A DNA stretch of 64,000 nt from Halobellus captivus (GTDB taxonomy: Archaea > Halobacteriota > Halobacteria > Halobacteriales > Haloferacaceae). A model generated the notes under the pieces. The model ran no database searches. It saw only the letters and a list, made by a program, of their open reading frames with translations, and was not told the origin of the DNA. Each line of letters begins with the position of its first letter. Position 1 is the stretch's first letter. The translations under genes and the position numbers were made by a program. Of the stretch, positions 37,510 to 45,983 are shown in pieces. The stretch spans positions 43,182 through 107,181 of the forward strand of contig NZ_VJXQ01000004.1 in NCBI RefSeq assembly GCF_007655485.1. Reading direction: 5' to 3'.

Positions 37510-38411
37510 TCTATCGCCTCCACCTTCGGATCGAGGACGTCGCGGAGGCCGTCACCGAGCATATTGAACCCGACGACGGCGATACCGATCGCCAGCGCCG
37601 GGAACAGCAGCATCCACGGCGCGGTCTCCATGAATCCGCGACCGGTGTTGATCATCAGCCCCCACGACGGACGGGGCGGCTGTGCGCCGAGCCCGAGGAA
37701 CGAGAGGCTCGCTTCCGCGAGAATCGCGAACGATACGTTGAGCGATCCCTGGACCAGTATCGGTGCCATACAGTTCGGGAACACCTCGCTGAAGACGATC
37801 CGCGTGTCGCTCTCGCCGCGGGCGACGGCCGACTCCACGTAGGCTTCATTGCGTTCGGCGAGAGCCGCACTCCGCGAGACCCTCGCGATGTACGGCGTGT
37901 AGACGAACGCGAGCGCGATGATGACGTTGACCAACTCCGGCCCCAACACGACCAGTAAGGTCAGCGCCAGTAACACCGGTGGGAACGCCATCGCGGCGTC
38001 CATCACCCGCATTATGATCTCGTCGGTCAGCCCACCGGCGTACCCCGATACGACGCCGACGACGGCGCCGACGAGGAGCGCGCCCGAGATCGCGCCGAAC
38101 CCGACGTACAGCGAGATTCGGCTACCGAGCACGACTCGGCTGAAGATGTCGCGGCCGAGGTCGTCAGTGCCGAAGGGGTGCTCGACCGACGGCGCTTGCG
38201 TCCGGTCTTCGACGCTCGTATCGTTCATCTCATACGGCGCGATAAACGGCGCGAACACGGCGACGAAGATCAACGAGAGGACGATGACCAGGCCGACCAT
38301 CGCCTTCGTGTTGGATCGGAACTTCTTCGCGAAGGCGCGGATCCGCTCCTTTTGGGACTCCGACAGGAAGCCGCCGTCTTCCTCACTCCCGCCGTGCTGT
38401 TCGACTGCCAT
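37506..38411 (-). CDS. Peptide ABC transporter permease, DppC type
   Basis: This 301-residue inner-membrane protein has about six helices and the coupling-helix motif E-A-S-L-S-F-L-G-L-G near residue 235, typical of DppC/OppC. An N-terminal cytoplasmic stretch of about 35 residues comes first. The ATG at 38411 overlaps the dppB stop by one base, and its stop overlaps the ATPase start, so the three are coupled. Confidence 0.92.
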   Translation of the reverse strand: MAVEQHGGSEEDGGFLSESQKERIRAFAKKFRSNTKAMVGLVIVLSLIFVAVFAPFIAPYEMNDTSVEDRTQAPSVEHPFGTDDLGRDIFSRVVLGSRISLYVGFGAISGALLVGAVVGVVSGYAGGLTDEIIMRVMDAAMAFPPVLLALTLLVVLGPELVNVIIALAFVYTPYIARVSRSAALAERNEAYVESAVARGESDTRIVFSEVFPNCMAPILVQGSLNVSFAILAEASLSFLGLGAQPPRPSWGLMINTGRGFMETAPWMLLFPALAIGIAVVGFNMLGDGLRDVLDPKVEAIE

Positions 38412-39364
38412 TACTCGTCACCTCCGTATCGGATCCGCGGATCGAAGTACGCGTACAACAGGTCCGCGGCGAAGTTCGATATCATGTAGATCAGCGCGAC
38501 GACGATGATGCAGCCCTGAATGAGCGGGATGTCGCGGCTCTGAATTGCGGTCAGCGTCAACCGGCCGATACCGGGCCAGAAGAACACCTCTTCGAGCACG
38601 ACGACGCCGCCGAAGGCGTAGCTGAACTGGAACGCGATGACCGTGATGACGGGTATCACCGCGTTCTTCAGCGCGTGTCTCAGCACGACGACCCGCTGGC
38701 TCATTCCCTTCGCCCGTGCCAGCTTGATGTACTCGGCGCTCAGCACCTCTAGCATCGAGGACCGAGTCATCCGCATAATGTATGCAGTGAGGGCGAATCC
38801 CATCGCCCCTGCTGGGAGTACCAACCGTTTCAGCGAGCCAAGGAGGCTCTCAGTCGGTGAGGTGTATCCGCCCGTCGGGAAGATGTTAAACCAGACGGCG
38901 AACACCAAAATAAACACTAATCCCCACAGGAATATCGGCATCGAGATGCCGATGAACGCGAACATCGACGCCGCCACGTCGGGTGCCTCGTTTTGATTGA
39001 CGGCGGCGTAGACGCCCAGCGGGATCGAGAGCGCGACCGCGATGAGGGTCGCACTCACGGCGAGCAGCAGCGATCGGGGAAGCCGTTCAGCGATAAGCGC
39101 TGAAACCGGCTCACCGAATCGAAGCGATTGGCCCATCTCCCCCTGTAGGAGCCCGAGTACCCAGTCGAAGTACTGTACGTACAGCGGACGGTTGAGACCC
39201 AACTGCGCCTGCAGCGCCGCGAGCGATTCCTCGGTGGCGTTGGGGCCCAAGATCACGAGCGCGACGTTTCCGGGGAGGATGTTCGTGACGGCAAACGCGA
39301 TAAGCGTCACTAAGAACAGCGTCACCGCCATAAACCCGACGCGCCGTAACACGTAGTTGTACAT
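38411..39364 (-). CDS. Peptide ABC transporter permease, DppB type
   Basis: This 317-residue protein starts M-Y-N-Y-V-L-R-R-V, typical of DppB/OppB permeases. It has six predicted helices and the coupling motif E-Y-I-K-L-A-R-A-K-G near residue 220. It pairs with the DppC-type permease. The start lies 18 bp after the binding-protein stop. Confidence 0.92.
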   Translation of the reverse strand: MYNYVLRRVGFMAVTLFLVTLIAFAVTNILPGNVALVILGPNATEESLAALQAQLGLNRPLYVQYFDWVLGLLQGEMGQSLRFGEPVSALIAERLPRSLLLAVSATLIAVALSIPLGVYAAVNQNEAPDVAASMFAFIGISMPIFLWGLVFILVFAVWFNIFPTGGYTSPTESLLGSLKRLVLPAGAMGFALTAYIMRMTRSSMLEVLSAEYIKLARAKGMSQRVVVLRHALKNAVIPVITVIAFQFSYAFGGVVVLEEVFFWPGIGRLTLTAIQSRDIPLIQGCIIVVALIYMISNFAADLLYAYFDPRIRYGGDE

Positions 39365-39382
39365 CGATAGTCTGTCGACGAG

Positions 39383-40990
39383 TTAGCGGTCGAGCCAGTT
39401 GTCCGCGAACTGGAGCGTCGATCCGTCTGGTGCGCCGATGTCACCTTTGTACTGCGGTGCCGCGGCGTACAGGCTCGGCTGCCACCAGAGGAGGAGGTGA
39501 CCGGCACGCTCCTCGTGCATGATCTCCGTCGCCTGGTGGTACAGGTCGGCGCGCTGGTCCTCGTCGTACATCGTTCGAGCCTCTTCGACGAGGGAGTTGT
39601 AGTCCTCGTTCACCCAGTTGGTGAAGAAGAACGCTCCGTTCGGGTGGAGGAACTTGTAGAACGACACGTCCGGGTACCACAGCGCGAGGTAGGAACTCGT
39701 CGTCGCCTGGAAGTTCTGATCGGTGAACACATCAGAAAGCCAGGAGTTCCAGGTGATCTGTTGGATCTCCAGGTCGATCCCTGCTTCCGCGGCGTCGTCG
39801 GCGATGACTTCCGCCGCTTGCACCTGCGTCGGGTACGACTGCGGGATCTTGAACGTCGCGGAGTAGCCGTCGGGCATCCCGGCCGCGTCGAGGTGCTCCT
39901 GCACCTTATCGAGGTCGCGCTCGCGGGGGCCGATGTCGGGATGCACCCACGGACTTCCGGGTGCCGCGGGCGAGGCAGTCGTCTGCCCGGTGCCGTACAG
40001 CGCAGCCTCCGCCACTTTCTCCTTGTCGATCGCGTAATCGAGCGCGAGGCGGGCGTCCTTGTTGTCGAACGGCTCACGGTCACAATTCAGGCCGAGGTAG
40101 ACGAGCGACTTCGGGAACTGGCTCTCGAACCTGGCGTCGGGGTTCTGCTCGACGGTCGAGGCGTCCTTGGGGGCGACCCCGTTGATGAAGTCGTACTCGC
40201 CAGCTTGGAACGACTGGAGTCGAACGCTCGCGTCCGGTACTTCGCTCTTTTCAATCGTGTCGATGAACGGGCCGTCCTCATCGGAGGCTCCCCAGTAGTC
40301 CTCGTATCGGGACATCGTGAACGAGGTCTCGATTTCGCGATCCTCGAACTTGTAGGGGCCGGTTCCGATCGGCTCCTCGACCATGTCCTTTTCGGCGTTC
40401 TCGGCAGGCATCACCGAAAGTTCGGCCGTCGCCATCTTCGCGAGGAAGGGTGCGAACGGTTCCGTCAGTTGGATCTCGAACGTGTAGTCGTCGGGTGCGC
40501 GGAGCTCCTCGACGTGTTCGAAGAAGCCGGTCGCGAGGTAGTCGCCGTTCTGGACGCGCTCGTACGTCGCGAGCACGTCTTTTGACGTCATCTCTTTCCC
40601 GTTGTGGAACGTGACGCCCTCGCGGAGCTCGAACGTCAGGAGCGTGTTGTCCTCGGACTGCTCGAAGGACTTCGCGAGGTGAGGTTCGATCGAGTAGTCG
40701 TCCTGCAGTGCGACGACCTCCTCGTAGATGTTCTCCAGGACGCGCTTGGACGCGGCCGAGGTGTCGATGTGCGGGTCGAGGCCCTGCACCGGAACGGCGC
40801 CGCCCCACTGCAGCGTGCCGCCCATTTGTGCGTTACCGGATGACCCGTCGCCGCTCCCGGAGTCGCCGTCCCCACCGCTCCCGTCGCCGGACCCGTCTCC
40901 GGATCCGTCGCCCGAGTTGCCACCCGTACAACCGGCGAGCGCCGCCGCCCCCGTCGTCGCTGCGGCTCCAAGGAACGTTCGTCGCCCCAC
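39383..40990 (-). CDS. Peptide ABC transporter substrate-binding lipoprotein, DppA type
   Basis: This protein of about 535 residues has a Tat signal (G-R-R-T-F-L-G) and the lipobox L-A-G-C at Cys21, then a Gly/Ser/Asp linker. The family-5 extracytoplasmic solute-binding domain starts near residue 60 (G-G-T-L-Q-W-G). It catches peptides, or possibly nickel or a sugar acid, for the DppB-DppC-DppDF complex. The only start that gives the signal peptide is a GTG at 40990; an ATG at 41106 opens a different frame, so a start error or frameshift upstream cannot be excluded. It is the first gene of the operon. Confidence 0.9.
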   Translation of the reverse strand: MGRRTFLGAAATTGAAALAGCTGGNSGDGSGDGSGDGSGGDGDSGSGDGSSGNAQMGGTLQWGGAVPVQGLDPHIDTSAASKRVLENIYEEVVALQDDYSIEPHLAKSFEQSEDNTLLTFELREGVTFHNGKEMTSKDVLATYERVQNGDYLATGFFEHVEELRAPDDYTFEIQLTEPFAPFLAKMATAELSVMPAENAEKDMVEEPIGTGPYKFEDREIETSFTMSRYEDYWGASDEDGPFIDTIEKSEVPDASVRLQSFQAGEYDFINGVAPKDASTVEQNPDARFESQFPKSLVYLGLNCDREPFDNKDARLALDYAIDKEKVAEAALYGTGQTTASPAAPGSPWVHPDIGPRERDLDKVQEHLDAAGMPDGYSATFKIPQSYPTQVQAAEVIADDAAEAGIDLEIQQITWNSWLSDVFTDQNFQATTSSYLALWYPDVSFYKFLHPNGAFFFTNWVNEDYNSLVEEARTMYDEDQRADLYHQATEIMHEERAGHLLLWWQPSLYAAAPQYKGDIGAPDGSTLQFADNWLDR

Positions 40991-41220
40991 GCGACTGCGC
41001 GGAGGACTGCGAATGGGGCGATCTCGGTGCCGTCCCCGATCCGACAGTCCTCGACCACTCGCGGCCCGCGGCTCGTCTCCGTGTCCCTCGAGGTTTCAGC
41101 GTCCATACCACGCGACTCGCGGCGACTCACAAAGGTATAGACTCGTTACGGGGGTTCGATTTCGTTGAGAGAGCATAACGATAGGTCGGCGAGGAGTAGC
41201 CGCGAACGGATCTCACAGCT

Positions 41221-42354
41221 ATGTACAACGAAAACGTCGTCGGGGTCGTCGTTCCGGCGTACAACGAGGAGGGGTTTGTCGGCAGGGTGATCGAGACCCT
41301 GCCGCCGTTCGTGGACCGCGCGTACGTGATCGACGACTGCTCGACCGACGGAACGTGGGATGAGATACAGGCCGCCGCCAAGGAGGTCAACTCCTCCGTC
41401 GACGCCCGCGATCGAGGGCCGAGTCGGTCGTCAAATGGCATCGGGCTGTCGGATGACAGTGCGCTCGCGACCCGACACAGCCACCGCAGCGACGGCGGAT
41501 CCGTCGATGGAGCGGTTCGGTACGACAGGGGGAACGGGTCCGACGACGTCGCGTTCGACGGTCGAATCGTTCCGATTCAGCACGAGCGCAATCGCGGCGT
41601 CGGCGGCGCGATCAAGACCGGGTACCAGCGCGCTCTGACGGACGGAATCGACGTCGTCGCCGTGATGGGTGGGGACGGACAGATGCGCCCGGAGGAGTTA
41701 CACCGGTACCTCGATCCCATCGTCGCGGGCGAGGTAGATTACACCAAGGGGAACCGACTGCTCAATCGGGAGTTCCGGCAGAGTATGTCCTCTTGGCGGT
41801 TGTTCGGAAACTGGATTCTCACGTTTCTCACGAAGATCGCCAGCGGATACTGGCGAACGATGGACCCCCAGAACGGCTACACGGCGATCTCGCGGGAGGC
41901 CCTCGAGGCGGTCGACATCGATCGGATGTACGAGGACTACGGCTACTGTAACGACCTCCTCGTCCGGTTGAACGTGGCGGAACTCCGCGTCGGCGACGTC
42001 CCGCGGCGAGCCAACTACGGCGACGAGACCAGTAGCATCCGATATCACACCTACATTCCCCGCGTCTCGGCGATGCTGCTTCGGGATTTCCTCTGGCGGC
42101 TCCGCGTGAAGTACCTCGTTCGCCGCTTCCACCCGTTGACCCTGTTGTACGGCCTCGGCGCCGGTGCCACCGCCTACGGAGCGGTCTCCCTGCTACGCGC
42201 GGTGCTCCCGCGGAGTCGCGCCCGCGATTCGGAACCGGTCACCGATGTGACGTCCGGCGTCACGCTGGTCGTCCTCGGTTGGATCGCGATGGTGCTCGCG
42301 ATGGTGTTCGACCTGGAGGAAAACGCCGACAAGGAGCGGCGGTTCGACGAGTGA
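41221..42354 (+). CDS. Family 2 glycosyltransferase with an inserted disordered loop and C-terminal membrane helices
   Basis: This 377-residue protein has the GT2 start V-V-V-P-A-Y-N-E-E, the sugar-nucleotide aspartates in D-D-C-S-T-D-G-T and a metal/acceptor motif near M-G-G-D-G-Q-M. Between the second strand and E-R-N-R-G-V-G-G, about 55 residues of Ser/Asp/Arg-rich sequence (about 58-113) are inserted; this part is missing in typical dolichyl-phosphate sugar synthases. Two helices near the C-terminus (about 300-365) place it on the membrane. It probably makes a lipid-linked sugar for surface glycans. The ATG at 41221 is the first residue of the fold. Confidence 0.88.
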   Translation: MYNENVVGVVVPAYNEEGFVGRVIETLPPFVDRAYVIDDCSTDGTWDEIQAAAKEVNSSVDARDRGPSRSSNGIGLSDDSALATRHSHRSDGGSVDGAVRYDRGNGSDDVAFDGRIVPIQHERNRGVGGAIKTGYQRALTDGIDVVAVMGGDGQMRPEELHRYLDPIVAGEVDYTKGNRLLNREFRQSMSSWRLFGNWILTFLTKIASGYWRTMDPQNGYTAISREALEAVDIDRMYEDYGYCNDLLVRLNVAELRVGDVPRRANYGDETSSIRYHTYIPRVSAMLLRDFLWRLRVKYLVRRFHPLTLLYGLGAGATAYGAVSLLRAVLPRSRARDSEPVTDVTSGVTLVVLGWIAMVLAMVFDLEENADKERRFDE

Positions 42355-42489
42355 GCGTGTGCCCGCACGTCGGCGACACAGCCTCCCAAGCGGATTACGT
42401 CTCGGTAGCGGTACCCTTCGATGATGGCCGCTCGATGTCGGCGAGACGGTAGCCGACCGTTACGTGCGAAAGAATTTGTAGCTACTTGA

Positions 42490-42498
42490 TACTTAATA
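42490..42498 (+). promoter_or_regulatory. TATA-like element of the MBL-fold gene
   Basis: TACTTAATA is centred about 28 nt before the ATG at 42523, consistent with a leaderless transcript. Confidence 0.55.
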
Positions 42499-42522
42499 GC
42501 GACCCTGTGCGACCTGGATTCA

Positions 42523-43866
42523 ATGCAGGTAACGTACCTCAGTTCCGCGGCTATCGTGGTCGAAACTGCCGATGCGTCAGTGCTGTGTGATCCGTGGCTC
42601 GTCGACGGCGCGTTCGAGGGATCGTGGTGTCACTACCCACCGCTCGACGTCGAACCGGAGGAGTTCGACGGCGTCGACTACATATACATCTCGCACATCC
42701 ACCCGGACCACTTCGATCCGGCGACGCTCCGGCGGATGGACACCGACATTCCGGTGTTGATTCACGACTACCGCTGGGATTATCTGAAAAACGAGATCGA
42801 GGCGCTCGGCTTCGAGGTGATCGAGCTCGATCACAACAGCCGAATGCACCTCACGGGCGATGTCCACGTCAACATCCTCGCTGCCGACGCGTGCGACCCC
42901 GAGGTCTGCGGCAACTACTTCGGCTGTTCGTGGGTCGAGGGGAATCCGGAACTCGGTTCCACACAGGTCGATTCGATGGCGGTCTTCGACGACGGCGAAT
43001 ACACGGTCGTCAATATGAACGACTGTCCGTACCCGATGGTCGAGCGGAGTATGCGACAGGTCAAGGGGAGGTACGGCGACATCGATCTGGTCTGTCACCA
43101 GTACAGCGCGGCCCAGTTCTACCCGCAGTGTATGGAGGATTACTCCCACGAGGAAAAACTGCAAGCGCGACGCGACGTAATCCTCGAAAAACATGAGCTC
43201 GCGACGGAGTTCATCGACCTGTTCGACCCCGAGTACTACATGCCGTTCGCCGGGGAGTACGTCCTCGCGGGTCGCCTCGCGCCGCTCAACCAGTACACGG
43301 CGAACCCCCCGCGGATTGAGGCGCTCGAATGGTTCGAGGCGAACGTCCCCGACGATCACCAGTGCGTGTTCCTCAACTCCGGCGAACATCTCGATCTCTC
43401 GGAAGGCACCGTTTCGAAGCCCTACGAACCGGTCGACCAGGAGGCGAAGAGCGAGTACATCGAGAACGAGCTTTCGACCCGTCGATTCGCGTACGAACAC
43501 GATCCGATGCCGGACGTCGATGAGTTGCATGCGCTGATCGAACCCGCCTTCCAAAAGTTCGAGGAGAAGCGCCGGACGCTCGGATACGAGACCGCGACCA
43601 CAGCGCTGATCGGTATCGCGCCCGAGCAGTACGTCGAACTCTCGTTCACGGGAGATGGGTACGACTTCGTCGACGATCCCGATCTTTCCAGCTACGACGG
43701 CTACGTGAAATTCGAACTCGATCCCCGACTCTTGGCCCGGCTCCTGTCGGGGCCGGATGCGGTTCACTGGGCGGACGCGAAGATCGGTTCTCACCTCGGT
43801 ATCAGTAAACAGCCGGACATCTACGAGCGGCAACTGTACAACTGCTTGGGCTCCTTCCACGCGTGA
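42523..43866 (+). CDS. Metallo-beta-lactamase-fold protein, CMAH/UlaG-like
   Basis: This 447-residue protein starts with the strand-rich MBL core, and the zinc motif is S-H-I-H-P-D-H near residue 64. Further ligand candidates are the aspartate in V-N-M-N-D-C and the histidine in L-V-C-H-Q-Y. The long C-terminal half resembles the helical domain of CMP-N-acetylneuraminate hydroxylase-like (CMAH-like) proteins rather than short UlaG. Such proteins often stand in surface-sugar clusters; the GT2 gene upstream and the Gfo/Idh/MocA gene downstream agree with that. The reaction is unknown. Confidence 0.85.
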   Translation: MQVTYLSSAAIVVETADASVLCDPWLVDGAFEGSWCHYPPLDVEPEEFDGVDYIYISHIHPDHFDPATLRRMDTDIPVLIHDYRWDYLKNEIEALGFEVIELDHNSRMHLTGDVHVNILAADACDPEVCGNYFGCSWVEGNPELGSTQVDSMAVFDDGEYTVVNMNDCPYPMVERSMRQVKGRYGDIDLVCHQYSAAQFYPQCMEDYSHEEKLQARRDVILEKHELATEFIDLFDPEYYMPFAGEYVLAGRLAPLNQYTANPPRIEALEWFEANVPDDHQCVFLNSGEHLDLSEGTVSKPYEPVDQEAKSEYIENELSTRRFAYEHDPMPDVDELHALIEPAFQKFEEKRRTLGYETATTALIGIAPEQYVELSFTGDGYDFVDDPDLSSYDGYVKFELDPRLLARLLSGPDAVHWADAKIGSHLGISKQPDIYERQLYNCLGSFHA

Positions 43867-43999
43867 ATCAACTGCTCGAGTACCGCGGACCGCTATCGCA
43901 GAGCAGTACCCCCGTCATATGCTGTCCTTCGTGAACCGACAGTAGGGGACCCGATTTCCCTGCCGGAACAGCGGTTCTCGCTGTTATATTTTCGATTGT

Positions 44000-44032
44000 C
44001 GCGGTTTGGTTTCGGTTTTTCGCGGTTTGGTT
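44000..44032. repeat. 12-bp direct repeat in the promoter region of the oxidoreductase gene
   Basis: CGCGGTTTGGTT occurs at 44000-44011 and at 44021-44032, two helical turns apart (21 bp centre to centre). This spacing suits two regulator molecules bound on one face of the DNA before the gene at 44071. Confidence 0.7.
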
Positions 44033-44070
44033 CTTCATAACTATGGATATGCCTCGACGCTCTGCAACTG

Positions 44071-45174
44071 ATGACGCTACGATCGGCAGTCGTCGGCGCG
44101 GGTGTCGTCTCCGAACGGCACCTCTCCGGATTGGAAAAGAACCCTCGGACGGACCTCGTCGCGATCTGTGACCGCGATAAAGAGCGAGCCCGAGAGAAGG
44201 CATTGGACTACGGGATCAAGGCGTACTACGACACGACCACACTGTTCGAAGACGAGGATCTCGATTGGGTACACGTCTGCACGCCGGTCGCCACGCACGT
44301 GCCGATCGCCGTGGAAGCCATCGAGGCTGGCGTTCCCGTTCTCATCGAGAAACCCGTCGCAGAGACGGTCGACGAGGTCGAGGAGTTGGCGGCGGCCGCC
44401 GAAGCCGCCGCCGTCACCGTCTCGGTGGTCCACAATCACGTGTTCGACCCCGTGATCAGAAAACTCCGAGAGCGGATCGACCGCGGGGATCTCGGCGAGA
44501 TGCGCGGGATCGATCTCCAGTACACGGGATCGACGCCGCCGGACACGCCGAACCGCGGCAGCTGGGCCTTCGACCTCCTCGGCGGCGAGTTCGAGGAGGG
44601 GCTCCCGCACCCGCTGTATCTCGGGCTGCGAATCGGCGGCTATCCGGACGACCGAGCGCGGGTCTCCTCGCACACGGCACTCTGTGGCGAGTACGAGCAG
44701 GCGTTCGGGTACGACGGCGCACAGGTGGGGTATGTCACCGACGACGGCGTGCTGTGCAACGTCACGATGCTGTCGGGGACGATTCCCATTCGGATTCTCT
44801 ACGTTCACGGCACCGAAACGTCGTTCGCGGCCGACATCGTTTCACAGACGCTCGTCGAGTTCGACCGCGATTACAAAGGCTCTCCGACCGGCCGTATGCT
44901 GAACAACGTGGATCAGGCCGTCGATCGGTTCACCGGCACAGTCGCAAACGCCGTGTCGGTTCTCCGCCGGTCCCGCGACGACAGCTGGGACGTCGCCACC
45001 GACCTGGATTCGCTGTATCACCAACTGGACCGCGAGGCAGAGGCGCTCCTCACCGGCGGCGAACCCGCCGTTCCGATCGAGGAGGCGCGCTGGACGATCG
45101 CGCTGATGGAGTCGATTCGGGAAAGTTCGGAACCGCGGGACGAGGCGAGCGCCACCGAGGCGCTGCAGGACTAA
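44071..45174 (+). CDS. Gfo/Idh/MocA-family oxidoreductase
   Basis: This 367-residue protein has the N-terminal NAD(P)-binding motif V-V-G-A-G-V-V-S-E-R-H near residue 7 and E-K-P-V-A near residue 94, the EKP motif of sugar dehydrogenases. The C-terminal domain is the usual open beta-sheet. It oxidises or epimerises a (nucleotide-)sugar, probably for the surface glycans made by the neighbouring genes. The C-terminal 40 residues are Glu-rich and less conserved. Confidence 0.88.
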   Translation: MTLRSAVVGAGVVSERHLSGLEKNPRTDLVAICDRDKERAREKALDYGIKAYYDTTTLFEDEDLDWVHVCTPVATHVPIAVEAIEAGVPVLIEKPVAETVDEVEELAAAAEAAAVTVSVVHNHVFDPVIRKLRERIDRGDLGEMRGIDLQYTGSTPPDTPNRGSWAFDLLGGEFEEGLPHPLYLGLRIGGYPDDRARVSSHTALCGEYEQAFGYDGAQVGYVTDDGVLCNVTMLSGTIPIRILYVHGTETSFAADIVSQTLVEFDRDYKGSPTGRMLNNVDQAVDRFTGTVANAVSVLRRSRDDSWDVATDLDSLYHQLDREAEALLTGGEPAVPIEEARWTIALMESIRESSEPRDEASATEALQD

Positions 45175-45253
45175 CGCCATCGCTTGCGGCGCGTGCTGTC
45201 TTCACCCTCGTAGCGGGCGGTCCGACCCACGGAACGGCGACGTTGTAACCGCC

Positions 45254-45301
45254 TCCGCATCCGAGCGAACAACTGTTTCCGCATCCGAGCGAACGACTGC
45301 T
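45254..45301. repeat. 24-bp tandem repeat, two copies
   Basis: TCCGCATCCGAGCGAAC begins at 45254 and at 45278; the two 24-bp copies differ at only a few places. The array starts 80 bp after the Gfo/Idh/MocA stop codon. Confidence 0.75.
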
Positions 45302-45670
45302 GTCTGCGGTCGCGTGCGTGAATCCGTGCGCGACTCCCGTCTCGTGATGCGCAACTGCGACTGCCATCTCGTGGTCCCGACGTTGTCCTAGGTCCATACG
45401 GGCTTTCTCTTCCGACGATTTGCTCGCGCTATTTTCAACGCCCTGTTTGCAGCGTTCGGCTGCTTCGGCCGTGAGGTCGCGTTCGTCGCTCGGAATTTGA
45501 TTCCCCACCGACGTCCCGAGGCTACGAGCGACGAGCGGTAGCTACGATCCGAGAAAACGGGTTATCGACCCAGTAGTCGGTGCCTAACGGCGTATTTTGT
45601 CATCGTTCCCGAAGCAATCGGTGGCCGATCCGGCGTATCCGCCGTCGATATCTCCTACGCGTGGACACGA

Positions 45671-45695
45671 AAAACAGGCTCAATTAGCCTGTTTT
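45671..45695. terminator. Perfect 10-bp hairpin ending in TTTT
   Basis: AAAACAGGCT (45671-45680), loop CAATT, and AGCCTGTTTT (45686-45695) form a perfect stem with T's at the end. It looks like an intrinsic terminator, but it lies 500 bp beyond the oxidoreductase stop and 290 bp before the next gene. An operator or the rest of a small RNA is equally possible. Confidence 0.45.
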
Positions 45696-45983
45696 ACGGC
45701 TGTATGGAACCCTTACCGCCCATTATGGTATCCTGTCACCTCCGGATCCGAACGCTCACTGTGGTCTCGTTACTGCTCGAAGATCGTAATCCCCTCCTAC
45801 CCACTTGATTCGTCGCGCGCGCTCAGTAGGCAGATCCTACGACCAGACGCAGCCAGCGAACACGTACGCACAAGCAACTGATAATCATCCGTTAACCATC
45901 GGCTACGTAAGTATGAACAGCCTACTCGTTGACCCAATGAACCCACAAAAACGCTCTTTTCGGTAATCGCACTCTACCCGGAT

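Larger units (their letters stand above)
45175..45983. other. Long intergenic region without a supported gene
   Basis: About 800 bases have no convincing gene. Short frames at 45050-45508 (minus) and 45597-45881 (plus) are neither acidic nor family-like. The region holds a 24-bp tandem repeat and a perfect hairpin, listed separately, and lower G+C between about 45640 and 45980. It could be a worn-out gene or a regulatory segment of the beta-helix gene at 45984. Confidence 0.55.

Noticed and set aside
42577-43860. A 427-codon minus-strand frame opposite the MBL-fold gene
   Set aside because: Val/Arg/Glu-rich without motifs; the plus strand encodes a recognisable zinc-binding fold.
45050-45508. 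A minus-strand frame in the 800-bp gap
   Set aside because: Half of it is a shadow of the oxidoreductase gene, and the rest is neither acidic nor conserved-looking.
45597-45881. A 94-codon plus-strand frame in the 800-bp gap
   Set aside because: Ser/Pro/Arg composition atypical for the host; no motif; no TATA box at useful distance.
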